63,074 bases of DNA, taken from Anaerolineales bacterium (GTDB taxonomy: Bacteria; Chloroflexota; Anaerolineae; Anaerolineales; Villigracilaceae). Under the pieces are notes generated by a model. The model made no database searches, was not told the DNA's origin, and worked only from the letters and a program-made list of their open reading frames with translations. Position 1 is the first letter of the stretch. Each line of letters starts with the position of its first letter. Shown here in pieces: positions 33,812-42,742 of this stretch. Where the stretch lies: positions 1 to 63,074 of the forward strand of contig JAGUZU010000097.1 of NCBI GenBank assembly GCA_020060625.1, read 5' to 3'. The position numbers and the translations under genes were made by a program.

Positions 33812-35683
33812 ATGGAAGTTTCGGAAAAACTACAGGGCATTCTTGCCACATTGCCAACCAAGCCGGGTTGTTATCTCTACCGCAACGCCGAAGGGACGAT
33901 CATCTACGTCGGCAAAGCCGTGAATTTAAGGAATCGCGTGCGATCATACTTTCATGCGGATTCAAGTCACGATAACAAGACCCGCCGCCTAGTGCGCGAC
34001 ATCGCAGACATCGAGTGGATCGTCGTCGGGTCGGAGCTCGAGGCGCTCATCCTCGAGATGAACCTCATCAAGAAACACCGCCCGAAATACAACGTGCGGC
34101 TCAAGGATGACAAGCGCTATCCCTACATCAAAATCCACTGGAATGAACCCTTCCCCAAAGTGACCGTCACCCGCCAGATGGCGGAGGATGGCGCGCGCTA
34201 TTTCGGTCCGTACACCTCGGCGTGGGCGGTATACCAGACACTCGAAGTGCTGCGAAAAATATTCCCCTACCTCACCTGTGACCGCGAGATCACAGGTGAT
34301 GACCCGCGCGCGTGCCTGTATTACGACATCAAGCTTTGCACCGCGCCCTGCATCGGCGCGATTTCGAAGGAAGGCTACCGCGCAATGATCTCCGACCTGA
34401 TGGAGTTCCTCGGCGGTCACAGCGAAGCGATCATCGAACGCCTGCAAAACGACATGCAAAAGGCGTCGAATGAGATGCGCTTCGAGAAAGCCGCCGCCCT
34501 ACGGGATCAATTGAAAGCGATGCAGACCATCATCGAGCGGCAGAAGATCATCTTCGGCTCGGATTACGCGGATTCGGATGTCATTGCCATGGCGCGCGCG
34601 GACGGCGAAGCCTGCGTGCAAATCTTTTTCATCCGCGGCGGAAAATTGATCGGGCGCGAGTACTTCATCCTCGAAGGCACGGAAGATACTGCCGACAACG
34701 AAGTGATGGCGGAATTCGTCAAACAGTTCTACACCGAAGCGGCAAGCGTCCCGGAGCAGGTGATGCTTCCGCAGGAGATCGAAGAACGGATCATCATCGC
34801 GCAATGGCTGAGGTCGAGACGCGGCGGCGAGAAAGTGGAGTTGTTCGTGCCGAACGAAGGTCAGCCGCGCGATCTGGTCAGGATGGCGGCGGAGAACGCC
34901 ACTGAAACGTTGCAATCCTTGCGCGCGCAATGGCAGGCGGATACGCACCGCCAGGAGCAGGCGCTCAATGAGTTACAAACGGCGTTGAATCTATCCGCGC
35001 CGCCGAACCGCATCGAATGTTACGATGTCAGCCACACGCAGGGCGTGGCAACCGTCGGCGCGATGGTGGTCTTCGAGCAGGGAGTGCCGTCCAAAAACCT
35101 GTACCGCAAGTTCAACATCGAAAGCACGAGCATCGGCGCGCCGGACGACTTCGCCTCGATGGAGGAAATGCTCACGCGCCGCTTTCGGCGTTGGAAAGGC
35201 TCGCAGGAAACCGAAGCAAACGTCGGCGCGAAGAAAGATGCGTCGTTCTCCATCCTGCCGGACCTCATCATCATAGACGGAGGCAAGGGGCAGCTGAGCC
35301 GCGTTGTCAAAGTGCTCGAGCAGTTTGAGCTGTATGGTAAGGTTCCGGTGGTGGGGCTTGCCAAACAGGAGGAGGAAATTTTCTTCCCGCACAAAAGCGA
35401 GCCGCTGATGCTCCCCCGCCATTCGCAGGGACTCTACCTCGTGCAGCGGATCCGCGACGAAGCGCATCGCTTCGGGATCACCGCGCATCGCAAAAAACGC
35501 TCGAAGCTGGGTCTTGCCTCCCAGCTGGATGCCATTCCGGGAATTGGTCCCGCGAGAAGAAAGGCGCTCTTGAAACATTTCGGTTCTGTGGATAAGATTA
35601 GGGAAGCGACGTTGGAAGAGTTGACCGCAGTACAAGGCATGAACGAGATCGCCGCGCAAAGCGTCAAGACGCATTTGGAGTAA
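33812..35683 (+). CDS. uvrC: UvrABC system protein C (excinuclease)
   Basis: The 623-residue protein contains an N-terminal GIY-YIG nuclease (KPGCYLYRNAEGTIIYVGKA), a UvrB-binding UVR segment at about residues 200-235 and the C-terminal RNase H-like nuclease (IECYDVSHTQG ... IIIDGGKGQL). Tandem helix-hairpin-helix motifs end the protein (IPGIGPARRKALLKHFG). It makes both incisions in nucleotide excision repair. A TTG three codons upstream is an alternative start. Confidence 0.95.
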   Translation: MEVSEKLQGILATLPTKPGCYLYRNAEGTIIYVGKAVNLRNRVRSYFHADSSHDNKTRRLVRDIADIEWIVVGSELEALILEMNLIKKHRPKYNVRLKDDKRYPYIKIHWNEPFPKVTVTRQMAEDGARYFGPYTSAWAVYQTLEVLRKIFPYLTCDREITGDDPRACLYYDIKLCTAPCIGAISKEGYRAMISDLMEFLGGHSEAIIERLQNDMQKASNEMRFEKAAALRDQLKAMQTIIERQKIIFGSDYADSDVIAMARADGEACVQIFFIRGGKLIGREYFILEGTEDTADNEVMAEFVKQFYTEAASVPEQVMLPQEIEERIIIAQWLRSRRGGEKVELFVPNEGQPRDLVRMAAENATETLQSLRAQWQADTHRQEQALNELQTALNLSAPPNRIECYDVSHTQGVATVGAMVVFEQGVPSKNLYRKFNIESTSIGAPDDFASMEEMLTRRFRRWKGSQETEANVGAKKDASFSILPDLIIIDGGKGQLSRVVKVLEQFELYGKVPVVGLAKQEEEIFFPHKSEPLMLPRHSQGLYLVQRIRDEAHRFGITAHRKKRSKLGLASQLDAIPGIGPARRKALLKHFGSVDKIREATLEELTAVQGMNEIAAQSVKTHLE

Positions 35684-35691
35684 GGAGCAAG

Positions 35692-36030
35692 ATGGTTTCA
35701 GAGGCAATTGTCGTTCCAGAGGCGATTTACCCTTATGTAAGAAGAATAACGGGTCAATCGAATTTTCATCTTGCATTGCTGCCCGCGGCAAAAAATACCG
35801 TCCAATCGCGCCTAAAAAAAAACGAGGCGCTTATTACAGGTTTTGAAAACAAATATAAAATGACATTTCCCCAATTCGAGGAAGCCTGCCGCGACGGAAG
35901 GATCAAGAATCCATATTCATACGAAGTGGAAAAAGACGATTGGGAATGGGAAACCGCCATTGAAAACCATAAACTATTGGATGAAATTTACCGCTGGTTA
36001 ATCAGTGTGGAAGAGAATCTATCAACATGA
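35692..36030 (+). CDS. Unknown small protein between uvrC and a receiver gene
   Basis: The 112-residue protein has a good AAGGAG site overlapping the uvrC end and is AT-richer than its neighbours. Visible segments are FENKYKMTFPQFEEACRDG and SYEVEKDDWEWETAIEN, which recall small acidic helical proteins found in toxin-antitoxin-like pairs. No toxin is adjacent. Its stop overlaps the receiver gene start (ATGA). Function unknown. Confidence 0.55.
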   Translation: MVSEAIVVPEAIYPYVRRITGQSNFHLALLPAAKNTVQSRLKKNEALITGFENKYKMTFPQFEEACRDGRIKNPYSYEVEKDDWEWETAIENHKLLDEIYRWLISVEENLST

Positions 36031-36407
36031 AAGAAGTCTGGATCGTTGACGACGATGACGAGATGGGGCATGCAATCGGTTTGATGCTTAAATTGCTGGA
36101 TTACGTCCCCAGGAATTTTTCAAGCCCGCGCCCGGCGGCGCAGGCGCTGCTGGCGGGTCAACGACCCGACTTGTTGATCCTCGACATCAACATGCCCGAA
36201 GTGACCGGGCTGGACATGCTCGAATTCCTCCGCCGCCGGAAGGAGTGGAAGGACCTGCCGATCATCATGCTCACCTCCGAAGCGGCGGACGTGATGGTGG
36301 AAAAAGCCCTGCAGATGGGCGCGGACAGTTACGCGATGAAACCGGTTACAATCGAGGAACTCGAAAAGGCAATGTCGCAGGCGTTTTATAAACATATCGT
36401 AAAGTGA
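36027..36407 (+). CDS. Single-domain response regulator (CheY-like)
   Basis: The 126-residue receiver has the acidic residues at DDDD (8-11), phospho-acceptor D53 (LLILDINMP), T in LTSEAADVM and the K in YAMKPVT. There is no output domain, so it must act by protein contact. No kinase is adjacent. It is coupled to the preceding unknown ORF. Confidence 0.85.
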   Translation: MKEVWIVDDDDEMGHAIGLMLKLLDYVPRNFSSPRPAAQALLAGQRPDLLILDINMPEVTGLDMLEFLRRRKEWKDLPIIMLTSEAADVMVEKALQMGADSYAMKPVTIEELEKAMSQAFYKHIVK

Positions 36408-36411
36408 GTGA

Positions 36412-36546
36412 ATGATGGCTGAAAGAAAAACAAAGAAAAGAAAACAAACCAAGAACAACGGGAACCGGGCGGCGCAGATTTTGTTCGTCCTGTTTGCCGT
36501 GCTAATCATCCTTTCGATGGTGCTTTCCGCAGCCGTAAATTATTAG
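36412..36546 (+). CDS. 44-residue single-pass membrane peptide
   Basis: A short ORF starts with two ATG codons five bases after the receiver stop. It encodes a strongly basic N-terminus (AERKTKKRKQTKNN) followed by one hydrophobic helix (ILFVLFAVLIILSMVLSAAV). This is the layout of a small membrane protein with the N-terminus inside. No family is recognised. The ribosome binding site (GAGTG) is modest, so the call is tentative. Confidence 0.5.
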   Translation: MMAERKTKKRKQTKNNGNRAAQILFVLFAVLIILSMVLSAAVNY

Positions 36547-36574
36547 CGTTCGTCCGAATGGTATAATCCCACCC

Positions 36575-36601
36575 GCGCGGCTTCGCACAGCCGCGCTTTA
36601 T
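36575..36601 (+). terminator. Possible terminator upstream of prfA
   Basis: A perfect 8-bp stem GCGCGGCT / AGCCGCGC with a 6-nt loop is followed by TTTATTA. It lies 29 bp after the small membrane peptide ORF. Confidence 0.5.
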
Positions 36602-36612
36602 TACGTAACAAT

Positions 36613-36695
36613 GTCGTTGCGAGGAGTGCGGCGACGAAGCAATCTCCCATACAAGGGGATTGCTTCGGGCAGAAGATCACTGCCCTCGCAATGAC
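36613..36695. repeat. GTCATTGCGAG-type imperfect palindromic repeat, copy 3
   Basis: The element begins GTCGTTGCGAGGAG and ends CCCTCGCAATGAC with internal GAAGCAATC / GATTGCTTCG. It ends 12 bp before the prfA start, leaving only AAAGGAAAACCC for ribosome binding, much as in copies 1 and 2. Confidence 0.85.
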
Positions 36696-36707
36696 AAAGG
36701 AAAACCC

Positions 36708-37784
36708 ATGCTCGAAAAACTACAAGCCATCGAAGATAAATACGACCAACTCGGCAGCGAACTGCTGGAAGTGGGCAACGACTACAAACGCGCCGCCGAG
36801 ATCAACAAGGAGCGCGTGGATTTGGAACCGCTGGTCGAAAAGGCGCGGGAATACCGTCAGGCGGTGAAAAGCCTGGAGGAAGCCCGGACAATTATCGTAT
36901 CCGAGAATGACGCGGAATTGATCGCCCTCGCCAAAGCGGACGTGGACGATCTCACCCCGAAGATCGAAGAACTCGAAAAAGTCATCAAGGGCATGCTCGT
37001 GCCGAAAGACCCGCGCGACGACAGAAACGTCATCTTTGAAATCCGCGCCGGCGCGGGCGGCGACGAAGCCGCCATCTTCGCCGCGGACCTGTTCCGCATG
37101 TACACGCGCTACGCCGAAGACAAACGCTGGAAGACCGAGATCATGTCCGAAAATGCCATCGGCGTGGGCGGCTACAAGGAAGTTATTTTCGAGGTCAAAG
37201 GCAAGGGCGCGTACTCGAAGTTGAAATACGAATCGGGCGTGCATCGCGTGCAGCGCGTGCCAGCCACCGAATCGCAGGGACGCATTCACACCTCCACCGC
37301 CACTGTCGCTGTCATGGCGGAAGTGGACGAGGTCGAAGTTGACATCCCCGAAAGCGACATCGAAGTCGAGGTCTATCGCTCCTCCGGCGCGGGCGGGCAG
37401 AACGTGCAAAAGAACTCCACGGCGGTTCGCTTGACCCATAAACCGTCGGGCATCGTGATCACCTGCCAGGACGAACGCTCGCAACTGCAAAACAAACTGC
37501 GCGCCCTGAGCATCCTGCGCGCGCGTCTGTACGAGATGGAAGAAGCCAAACGTCAGGCGGAGGAGGAGGCAAACCGCCGTTCGCAGGTCGGCTCAGGTGA
37601 CCGCTCCGAAAAGATCCGCACTTATAACTATCCGCAAAACCGCGTCACCGATCATCGCGTGGGCTTATCCAGTTACAACCTGCCAGCCGTGATGGATGGC
37701 GACATTGACCAGTTCATTGACGAACTCACCACGCGCGATGAAGCGGGAAAACTCGCCGCCAGCGGCGTGGACGACGATGAATGA
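36708..37784 (+). CDS. prfA: Peptide chain release factor 1
   Basis: The 358-residue protein decodes UAA and UAG stop codons. The PxT anticodon motif is PAT at 185-187 and the peptidyl-tRNA hydrolysis motif GGQ lies at 229-231. The GGQ glutamine is the target of the methyltransferase encoded next. The open frame upstream runs into the palindromic repeat, so the ATG at 36708 is chosen. Its stop overlaps the prmC start. Confidence 0.95.
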   Translation: MLEKLQAIEDKYDQLGSELLEVGNDYKRAAEINKERVDLEPLVEKAREYRQAVKSLEEARTIIVSENDAELIALAKADVDDLTPKIEELEKVIKGMLVPKDPRDDRNVIFEIRAGAGGDEAAIFAADLFRMYTRYAEDKRWKTEIMSENAIGVGGYKEVIFEVKGKGAYSKLKYESGVHRVQRVPATESQGRIHTSTATVAVMAEVDEVEVDIPESDIEVEVYRSSGAGGQNVQKNSTAVRLTHKPSGIVITCQDERSQLQNKLRALSILRARLYEMEEAKRQAEEEANRRSQVGSGDRSEKIRTYNYPQNRVTDHRVGLSSYNLPAVMDGDIDQFIDELTTRDEAGKLAASGVDDDE

Positions 37785-38659
37785 ACGCAGGCGAACTTCT
37801 CGAAACATTTCTTGACACCTACCAAAGTGAATCTGCGGAATTGGATATTCAACTCCTCACCGCGCACGTGATGGGACGTCCGCGTTCGTGGCTGGCTGCC
37901 CATCTCGACGCGCCTCTGACTCCGCCCCAGCTTGATTCTGCCCATCAGGCATTTGCGCGGCTGAAAGCGGGCGAACCGCTCCCCTACATCCTCGGTCATT
38001 GGGAATTCTACGGTCTCGACCTTGATGTCACACCCGACGTGCTGATCCCAAGACCGGAGACCGAATTACTCGTGGAAAAAGCCATCCGCTGGCTGACCAG
38101 CCGTCCCGAAGCGCGAAGCGTGGCGGATATTGGCACAGGCTCAGGCGCGATTGCAGTCGCCATTGCCATGCGCGTCCCCGGCGCCCGCATCCTCGCCACC
38201 GATATTTCCTACAATGCGCTGAAGGTCGCCAAACGCAACGCCGAAAAGTTCCACGTCCATCACTCCATTGACTTCCTGCAATGCGACCTGCTCCCTCACC
38301 CCGCCTTCGGCACCCCTCTCCCTGAAGGAGAGGGGCTGGGGGTGATGGCATTCGATCTCATCTGTGCCAACCTGCCCTACATCCCCACCCAGGCGCTTCA
38401 CGAACTTCCCATCTATGGGCGCGAGCCAACCCTCGCCCTCGACGGCGGCGTGGACGGACTCGACCTCTACCGCCGCCTGCTCCAACTCGCCCCCGACTGG
38501 CTCGCCCCGAACGGCATGATGCTGCTCGAGATCGAAGCATCGCAGGGCGCGCAAGCCTTAAGCCTTGCCTATGACTCATTCGATGAGGTTAAACTGCAAT
38601 TGCATCAGGATATGGCAGGCAGGGACCGCCTATTAATCCTGCGCCCGACGCAAACTTAA
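37781..38659 (+). CDS. prmC: Release factor glutamine methyltransferase
   Basis: The 292-residue protein methylates the GGQ glutamine of release factors. The N-terminal helical domain, the SAM motif [14 protein letters not shown] and the substrate motif NLPYIP (NPPY variant, residues 197-200) are seen. Residues about 171-190 ([16 protein letters not shown]) are encoded by a CCCTCACCCC-type palindromic repeat inserted in frame just before the NPPY strand. Activity is likely retained because the insertion is in a surface loop and the frame is kept, but this is inference. It is coupled to prfA by ATGA. Confidence 0.92.
   Translation: MNAGELLETFLDTYQSESAELDIQLLTAHVMGRPRSWLAAHLDAPLTPPQLDSAHQAFARLKAGEPLPYILGHWEFYGLDLDVTPDVLIPRPETELLVEKAIRWLTSRPEARSVADIGTGSGAIAVAIAMRVPGARILATDISYNALKVAKRNAEKFHVHHSIDFLQCDLLPHPAFGTPLPEGEGLGVMAFDLICANLPYIPTQALHELPIYGREPTLALDGGVDGLDLYRRLLQLAPDWLAPNGMMLLEIEASQGAQALSLAYDSFDEVKLQLHQDMAGRDRLLILRPTQT
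38293..38348. repeat. CCCTCACCCC-type palindrome inside prmC
   Basis: The arms CCCTCACCCC and GGGGTGATGG surround CCCCTCTCCCT / AGGAGAGGGG. The element is translated in frame as about 19 residues of PrmC and is related to the intergenic copy at 8407-8448. Confidence 0.85.
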
Positions 38660-38793
38660 CAATCCCCTTACGCCGCAGATGGAGTCTTTTAAACACCGGG
38701 GAACATGTATAATTGACAAAACGAGTGGTAATTACAAATGATGGTCGTTTCGGGTAAAGCATGGGTGTTGCCTGTTTTTAGAAAAGGTTCCTG

Positions 38794-40986
38794 ATGATCT
38801 CATTCGACCGGCATCCAAGAGCGGCGACCCATAAAATCCGCGTGATCGCGTTTTCCATTTTATTGCTGCTGCTTTCCGCAACGGCAGCCGCCCTTACCTT
38901 TGTCATCCTGGACCGGCAAAGGTACGATATAACGCTGGTGAACATCGCCGGTCGGCAGCGCATGTTAGCCCAGCAGTTGACGCTGGAAGTCATCCTTTTA
39001 CAGGCTCGCCCGCAGTTCGAACATCAACAAAGCCTGGTGTACGACGCCCACCGGCAATTCGACTCGACCTTGCGCGCCCTCGCACACGGCGGCGAAACGA
39101 CCCTGCCTTCGGGCGGGACGTTTATCGTCCAACCCGCATCCAATGCGGAAATTCAGGCGCAATTGCGGGTTATTTACGGAATTTGGGAGGATATGGATCG
39201 AACGCTCGATATTGCCATGAACGAAAGGACGGGGGACGCAAACGCCGCCGTCAACAAAATCGCCCGCACAATCACCCCGCGCATGGTATCCGAACTGGAC
39301 AAACTTATCGCCTTATATGAAGCGGAGTCCAATCGCAGAATTTTCCGGCTTGAAGTCATCCAACTGGGGGTCGTGTCCGCCGCAATCATCGTACTGGCAT
39401 TGACGATTCAGATTGCCGGACGATCCGCTGCTTCGCTGGACAAACTCGAATTGTTGGAAGCCGAAGCCCGGCGCGCGCAGGAATTGGAAACGCTGCAACA
39501 AGTGGGAGCGGTGGTCGCAGCCACCCTGCGGCAGGATGAGTCCATCGAGCGCATCCTGCAACAATTGCTGCGGGTCGTACCGTACGACAGCGCGTCGGTG
39601 ATGCTGCTGAAGGACGGATACCTGGAAATCGTCGGCGGGCACGGCTGGGCGGACGCCGCGACAGTGGTTGGAATGCGGTTTCCAGTGCCATCCGACAACC
39701 CCAACACGGTGGTTCTTGAACGGCGGGAACCGTATCTGCTGGGCAACGCCGCTAAGGTCTATTCCGCCTTCCGCCTGAAACCGCACAATCACATCCGCTC
39801 GTGGATGGGTGTTCCGCTGGTTGTGGGGGAGCGGCTGATCGGCATGTTGGCAGTGGATAGCAGGCAGGAAAACTATTTCACCTCCCATCATGCCCGGCTC
39901 GCATCGGCGTTCGCCAACCAGGTCGCCATCGCCATTGACAATGCGCGTCTGTATTCCGAATCCAGGAAACGCGCCGAACAACTGCGCGCGCTTCACGAGG
40001 CAAGCCGCGCATTGACTTCCGATCTTAATCTCGAGGCTGTCCTGCAAACCCTGACCGAAACCGCCCGTCATCTCATCGACGCCCGCTATGCCGCGCTTGC
40101 CGTACTGGATTCGGAGGAGAAGATGTCCCAGTTCCACACCGCAGGCTTGGGCGAGGAGGAACGGAAGCGGATCGGCAAGCCGCCCCAGGGTCACGGATTG
40201 CTGGGCGCCATCCTGATCGAGGGCAAGCCCATCCGCCTTGCCGACATATCTTCAGATCCGCGCTCTGTCGGTTTTCCGCCCGGACACCCGAAAATGAGCA
40301 CGTTTGTCGGCATTCCAATCATCACGCGCGGAAGGGTGATCGGCAGCCTGTATCTCACTGAAAAGGAAGGCGGACAGGAGTTCGACCAGGACGATGAAGA
40401 GTTCCTGGTCGGGCTGGCAGGAGACGCCGCCATTGCCATCGAAAACGCCCAGTTGTTTCGTAAGGTCGAAAAATTGGCAACCACCGACAGCCTGACAGGT
40501 CTTTACAACAGGCGTCATTTCATGGAACGGGCTGAGAGCGAATTCCAGCGCGCCCGCCGCTATCGCCGTCCATTGTCCCTTATTATGGCGGATATTGACC
40601 GTTTCAAGCGGGTAAACGACACATACGGTCACGGCGCCGGCGACCAGGTTTTAAAATTCGTCGCATCCCTGGCGCGCGCAGAATTAAGGGAAATGGACGT
40701 CATCGGGCGCTACGGCGGGGAAGAATTCATCATCCTCATGCCCGAAACCGGGCTGGAGGGAGCCCGTTCGCTCGCGGAACGCTTCCGCAAACGAATCGAA
40801 GAGACGGTCATAAACGTCGAGCAGGCGGCAATATCCATTACGATCAGTTTGGGCGTTTCTGTTTTGCAGGAAGGGTGCGAAACCTTTACGGCATTAATCG
40901 AAGCCGGAGACAAAGCCCTGTACGAAGCCAAAGCGGCGGGGCGCAACCGCGCGGTATGCGTTGATATGAAAAATGATGAAGACTGA
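38794..40986 (+). CDS. Membrane sensor diguanylate cyclase (PilJ-like N-terminus, two GAF, GGDEF)
   Basis: The 730-residue protein starts with a membrane helix (about residues 11-34). A periplasmic four-helix sensor follows, with NIAGRQRMLAQQ, typical of type IV pili methyl-accepting N-terminal domains, and then a second membrane helix at about 190-210. Two GAF domains follow (about 235-390 and 400-560). The GGDEF domain has GGEEF at 641-645 and an RxxD inhibitory site (REMD, 632-635). It should make cyclic di-GMP. The gene overlaps tsaC by 14 bp. Confidence 0.88.
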   Translation: MISFDRHPRAATHKIRVIAFSILLLLLSATAAALTFVILDRQRYDITLVNIAGRQRMLAQQLTLEVILLQARPQFEHQQSLVYDAHRQFDSTLRALAHGGETTLPSGGTFIVQPASNAEIQAQLRVIYGIWEDMDRTLDIAMNERTGDANAAVNKIARTITPRMVSELDKLIALYEAESNRRIFRLEVIQLGVVSAAIIVLALTIQIAGRSAASLDKLELLEAEARRAQELETLQQVGAVVAATLRQDESIERILQQLLRVVPYDSASVMLLKDGYLEIVGGHGWADAATVVGMRFPVPSDNPNTVVLERREPYLLGNAAKVYSAFRLKPHNHIRSWMGVPLVVGERLIGMLAVDSRQENYFTSHHARLASAFANQVAIAIDNARLYSESRKRAEQLRALHEASRALTSDLNLEAVLQTLTETARHLIDARYAALAVLDSEEKMSQFHTAGLGEEERKRIGKPPQGHGLLGAILIEGKPIRLADISSDPRSVGFPPGHPKMSTFVGIPIITRGRVIGSLYLTEKEGGQEFDQDDEEFLVGLAGDAAIAIENAQLFRKVEKLATTDSLTGLYNRRHFMERAESEFQRARRYRRPLSLIMADIDRFKRVNDTYGHGAGDQVLKFVASLARAELREMDVIGRYGGEEFIILMPETGLEGARSLAERFRKRIEETVINVEQAAISITISLGVSVLQEGCETFTALIEAGDKALYEAKAAGRNRAVCVDMKNDED

Positions 40987-41581
40987 AATCCTCCCCGCCT
41001 CAGAGATCAAAACCGCGCTCCACGTCCTGCAAAGCGGCGGCATCGTCGCCTTCCCCACCGACACCGTCTACGGTCTCGGCGCGCTTGCATTCGACAACGC
41101 CGCCATCGAAAGCATCTATATCGCCAAAGACCGCCCCGTCGAAAAAGCCATTCCCATTTTGATCGGCGGCTTGAGCGACCTCGAAAAAATTGCGGACAAC
41201 ATTCCAGACATGGCTCTCCGTTTCGCCGCCCGCTTCTGGCCCGGACCTCTAACCTGCATCGTCCCCAAAAAGCCGACTCTCCCCCCAGCCGTCTCTGCCA
41301 CTTCCACCGTTGCAGTTCGCATTCCCGATCACGCCAATGCGCTTGCCTTATTACGCGCCGCCGGACCCATGGCGGTCACCTCCGCCAACATCTCCGGGCA
41401 GCCGAGTCCCTCCACCGCGCAAGAAGTGTACGCTCAACTCAACGGACGCATTCCATTAATTCTGGATGGCGGCAAAACGCCCGGCGGAATCCCATCCACG
41501 CTGGTGGATTGCGCCGGAGAAAAACCCATAATTCTGCGTGAAGGTCCCATCTCGCTGGATGAATTATCATCCGCCATTTAA
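40973..41581 (+). CDS. tsaC: Threonylcarbamoyl-AMP synthase (Sua5/YrdC family)
   Basis: The 202-residue enzyme has the YrdC fold signature GGIVAFPTDTVYGLG, the Lys/Arg-rich segment AKDRPVEKAIP and the SANISGQPS motif. It activates threonine and bicarbonate with ATP for tRNA t6A modification. It lies convergent to tsaD, which completes the pathway, on the other side of a shared terminator. Confidence 0.92.
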   Translation: MMKTEILPASEIKTALHVLQSGGIVAFPTDTVYGLGALAFDNAAIESIYIAKDRPVEKAIPILIGGLSDLEKIADNIPDMALRFAARFWPGPLTCIVPKKPTLPPAVSATSTVAVRIPDHANALALLRAAGPMAVTSANISGQPSPSTAQEVYAQLNGRIPLILDGGKTPGGIPSTLVDCAGEKPIILREGPISLDELSSAI

Positions 41582-41662
41582 TAAACTCTTATGCTGTTCT
41601 TAGTTGCTGTTCAGGGTTGATTTAACTCCCCGCATATAATGAAAGTTGCATTCTCCTTATAT

Positions 41663-41706
41663 CAAACCCCCGCCGGCTTGGGCAAGCCTTCGGGGGTTTG
41701 GTTTTA
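41663..41706 (+). terminator. Terminator between tsaC and tsaD
   Basis: Arms CAAACCCCCG / CGGGGGTTTG enclose GGCTT...AAGCC and are followed by GTTTT on the plus strand. It separates the convergent tsaC and tsaD genes. Confidence 0.85.
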
Positions 41707-41707
41707 A

Positions 41708-42736
41708 TCACGAGAGGGGCCAGGTCGGCAGAATATCCATCTCCAACCCGGAGATATGCCCCAGCGCGTAACGATAATATCCCGCCGCGGCGATCATCGC
41801 GGCGTTATCGGTGCAGAGGGAAAGCGGGGGAATATGGACCGGAAATTCCGCCTGTGACTTGAAAACCTGCCGCAGGGGTCGGTTTGCGGAGACACCGCCC
41901 GCCACAAGGATTTCCTTTGCGCCAAACTCACGCGCCGCGTCCATCGTTTTCTTGAACAGCACATCAATCACAGCCTGCTGAAAGGATGCCGCAAGGTCGG
42001 GCGTGGGCAGGGACTTGCTCTTCTTCTGTAATTCACGCACTTCGTACAACACAGAGGTTTTTACTCCGCTGAAGGAAAAATTCCAGGTTCCATCGAGCCA
42101 GGCGCGAGGGAAGTGGAAGCGTTCCGGGTCGCCTTCCTCGGCTGATTTCTGAATGGACGGTCCTCCCGGGTAGGGCAATTCCAACAGCCGCGCAACTTTA
42201 TCGAATGCCTCTCCAGCCGCATCGTCGAGCGTGGAGCCGAGGCGTTGGTAGGTCAAATGATCGGTCATGAGATTCAGTTCGGTGTGTCCGCCTGAGACGA
42301 GCAGCGCCATCAACGGGAATTGCGGTTCGGGCGGGGCATCCTCGCCCGCGTCGCACACCCATGCCGAATACAAGTGACCTTCCAGATGGTTGACGCCAAC
42401 GAGCGGCTTGCCCAACGCCAGCGCCATGCCCTTCGCCATGTTCATCCCAACGATCAACGATCCGGCGAGACCCGGTCCCTGGGTGACGGCAATCGCGTCA
42501 ATATCATTGAGCGTGAGATGCGCCTTGTTGAGCGCCTGTTCGACGACGGGCATGATGCTAAGCACATGTTGGCGCGAAGCGACTTCGGGAAATACGCCGC
42601 CATATCGCGCATGAATATCCATTTGCGAAGCGACAACGGACGAAAGCAGAGCGCGCCCGTTTTCAAGGACGGCGCAGGCAGTTTCATCGCAGGAGGTTTC
42701 AATGGCAAGGATTCGGGCGGGGTTTAGGTCGGTCAT
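41708..42736 (-). CDS. tsaD: tRNA N6-adenosine threonylcarbamoyltransferase
   Basis: The 342-residue protein belongs to the Kae1/YgjD ASKHA family. Metal-binding His are in GVNHLEGHLYSAW, and the nucleotide-binding segments LLVSGGHTEL and VAGGVSANRPLR are present. It transfers the threonylcarbamoyl group made by TsaC to A37 of ANN-decoding tRNAs. TsaB and TsaE are not in the window. It is followed upstream by the M24 peptidase gene with a 6-bp gap. Confidence 0.95.
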   Translation of the reverse strand: MTDLNPARILAIETSCDETACAVLENGRALLSSVVASQMDIHARYGGVFPEVASRQHVLSIMPVVEQALNKAHLTLNDIDAIAVTQGPGLAGSLIVGMNMAKGMALALGKPLVGVNHLEGHLYSAWVCDAGEDAPPEPQFPLMALLVSGGHTELNLMTDHLTYQRLGSTLDDAAGEAFDKVARLLELPYPGGPSIQKSAEEGDPERFHFPRAWLDGTWNFSFSGVKTSVLYEVRELQKKSKSLPTPDLAASFQQAVIDVLFKKTMDAAREFGAKEILVAGGVSANRPLRQVFKSQAEFPVHIPPLSLCTDNAAMIAAAGYYRYALGHISGLEMDILPTWPLS

Positions 42737-42742
42737 CAGCGA

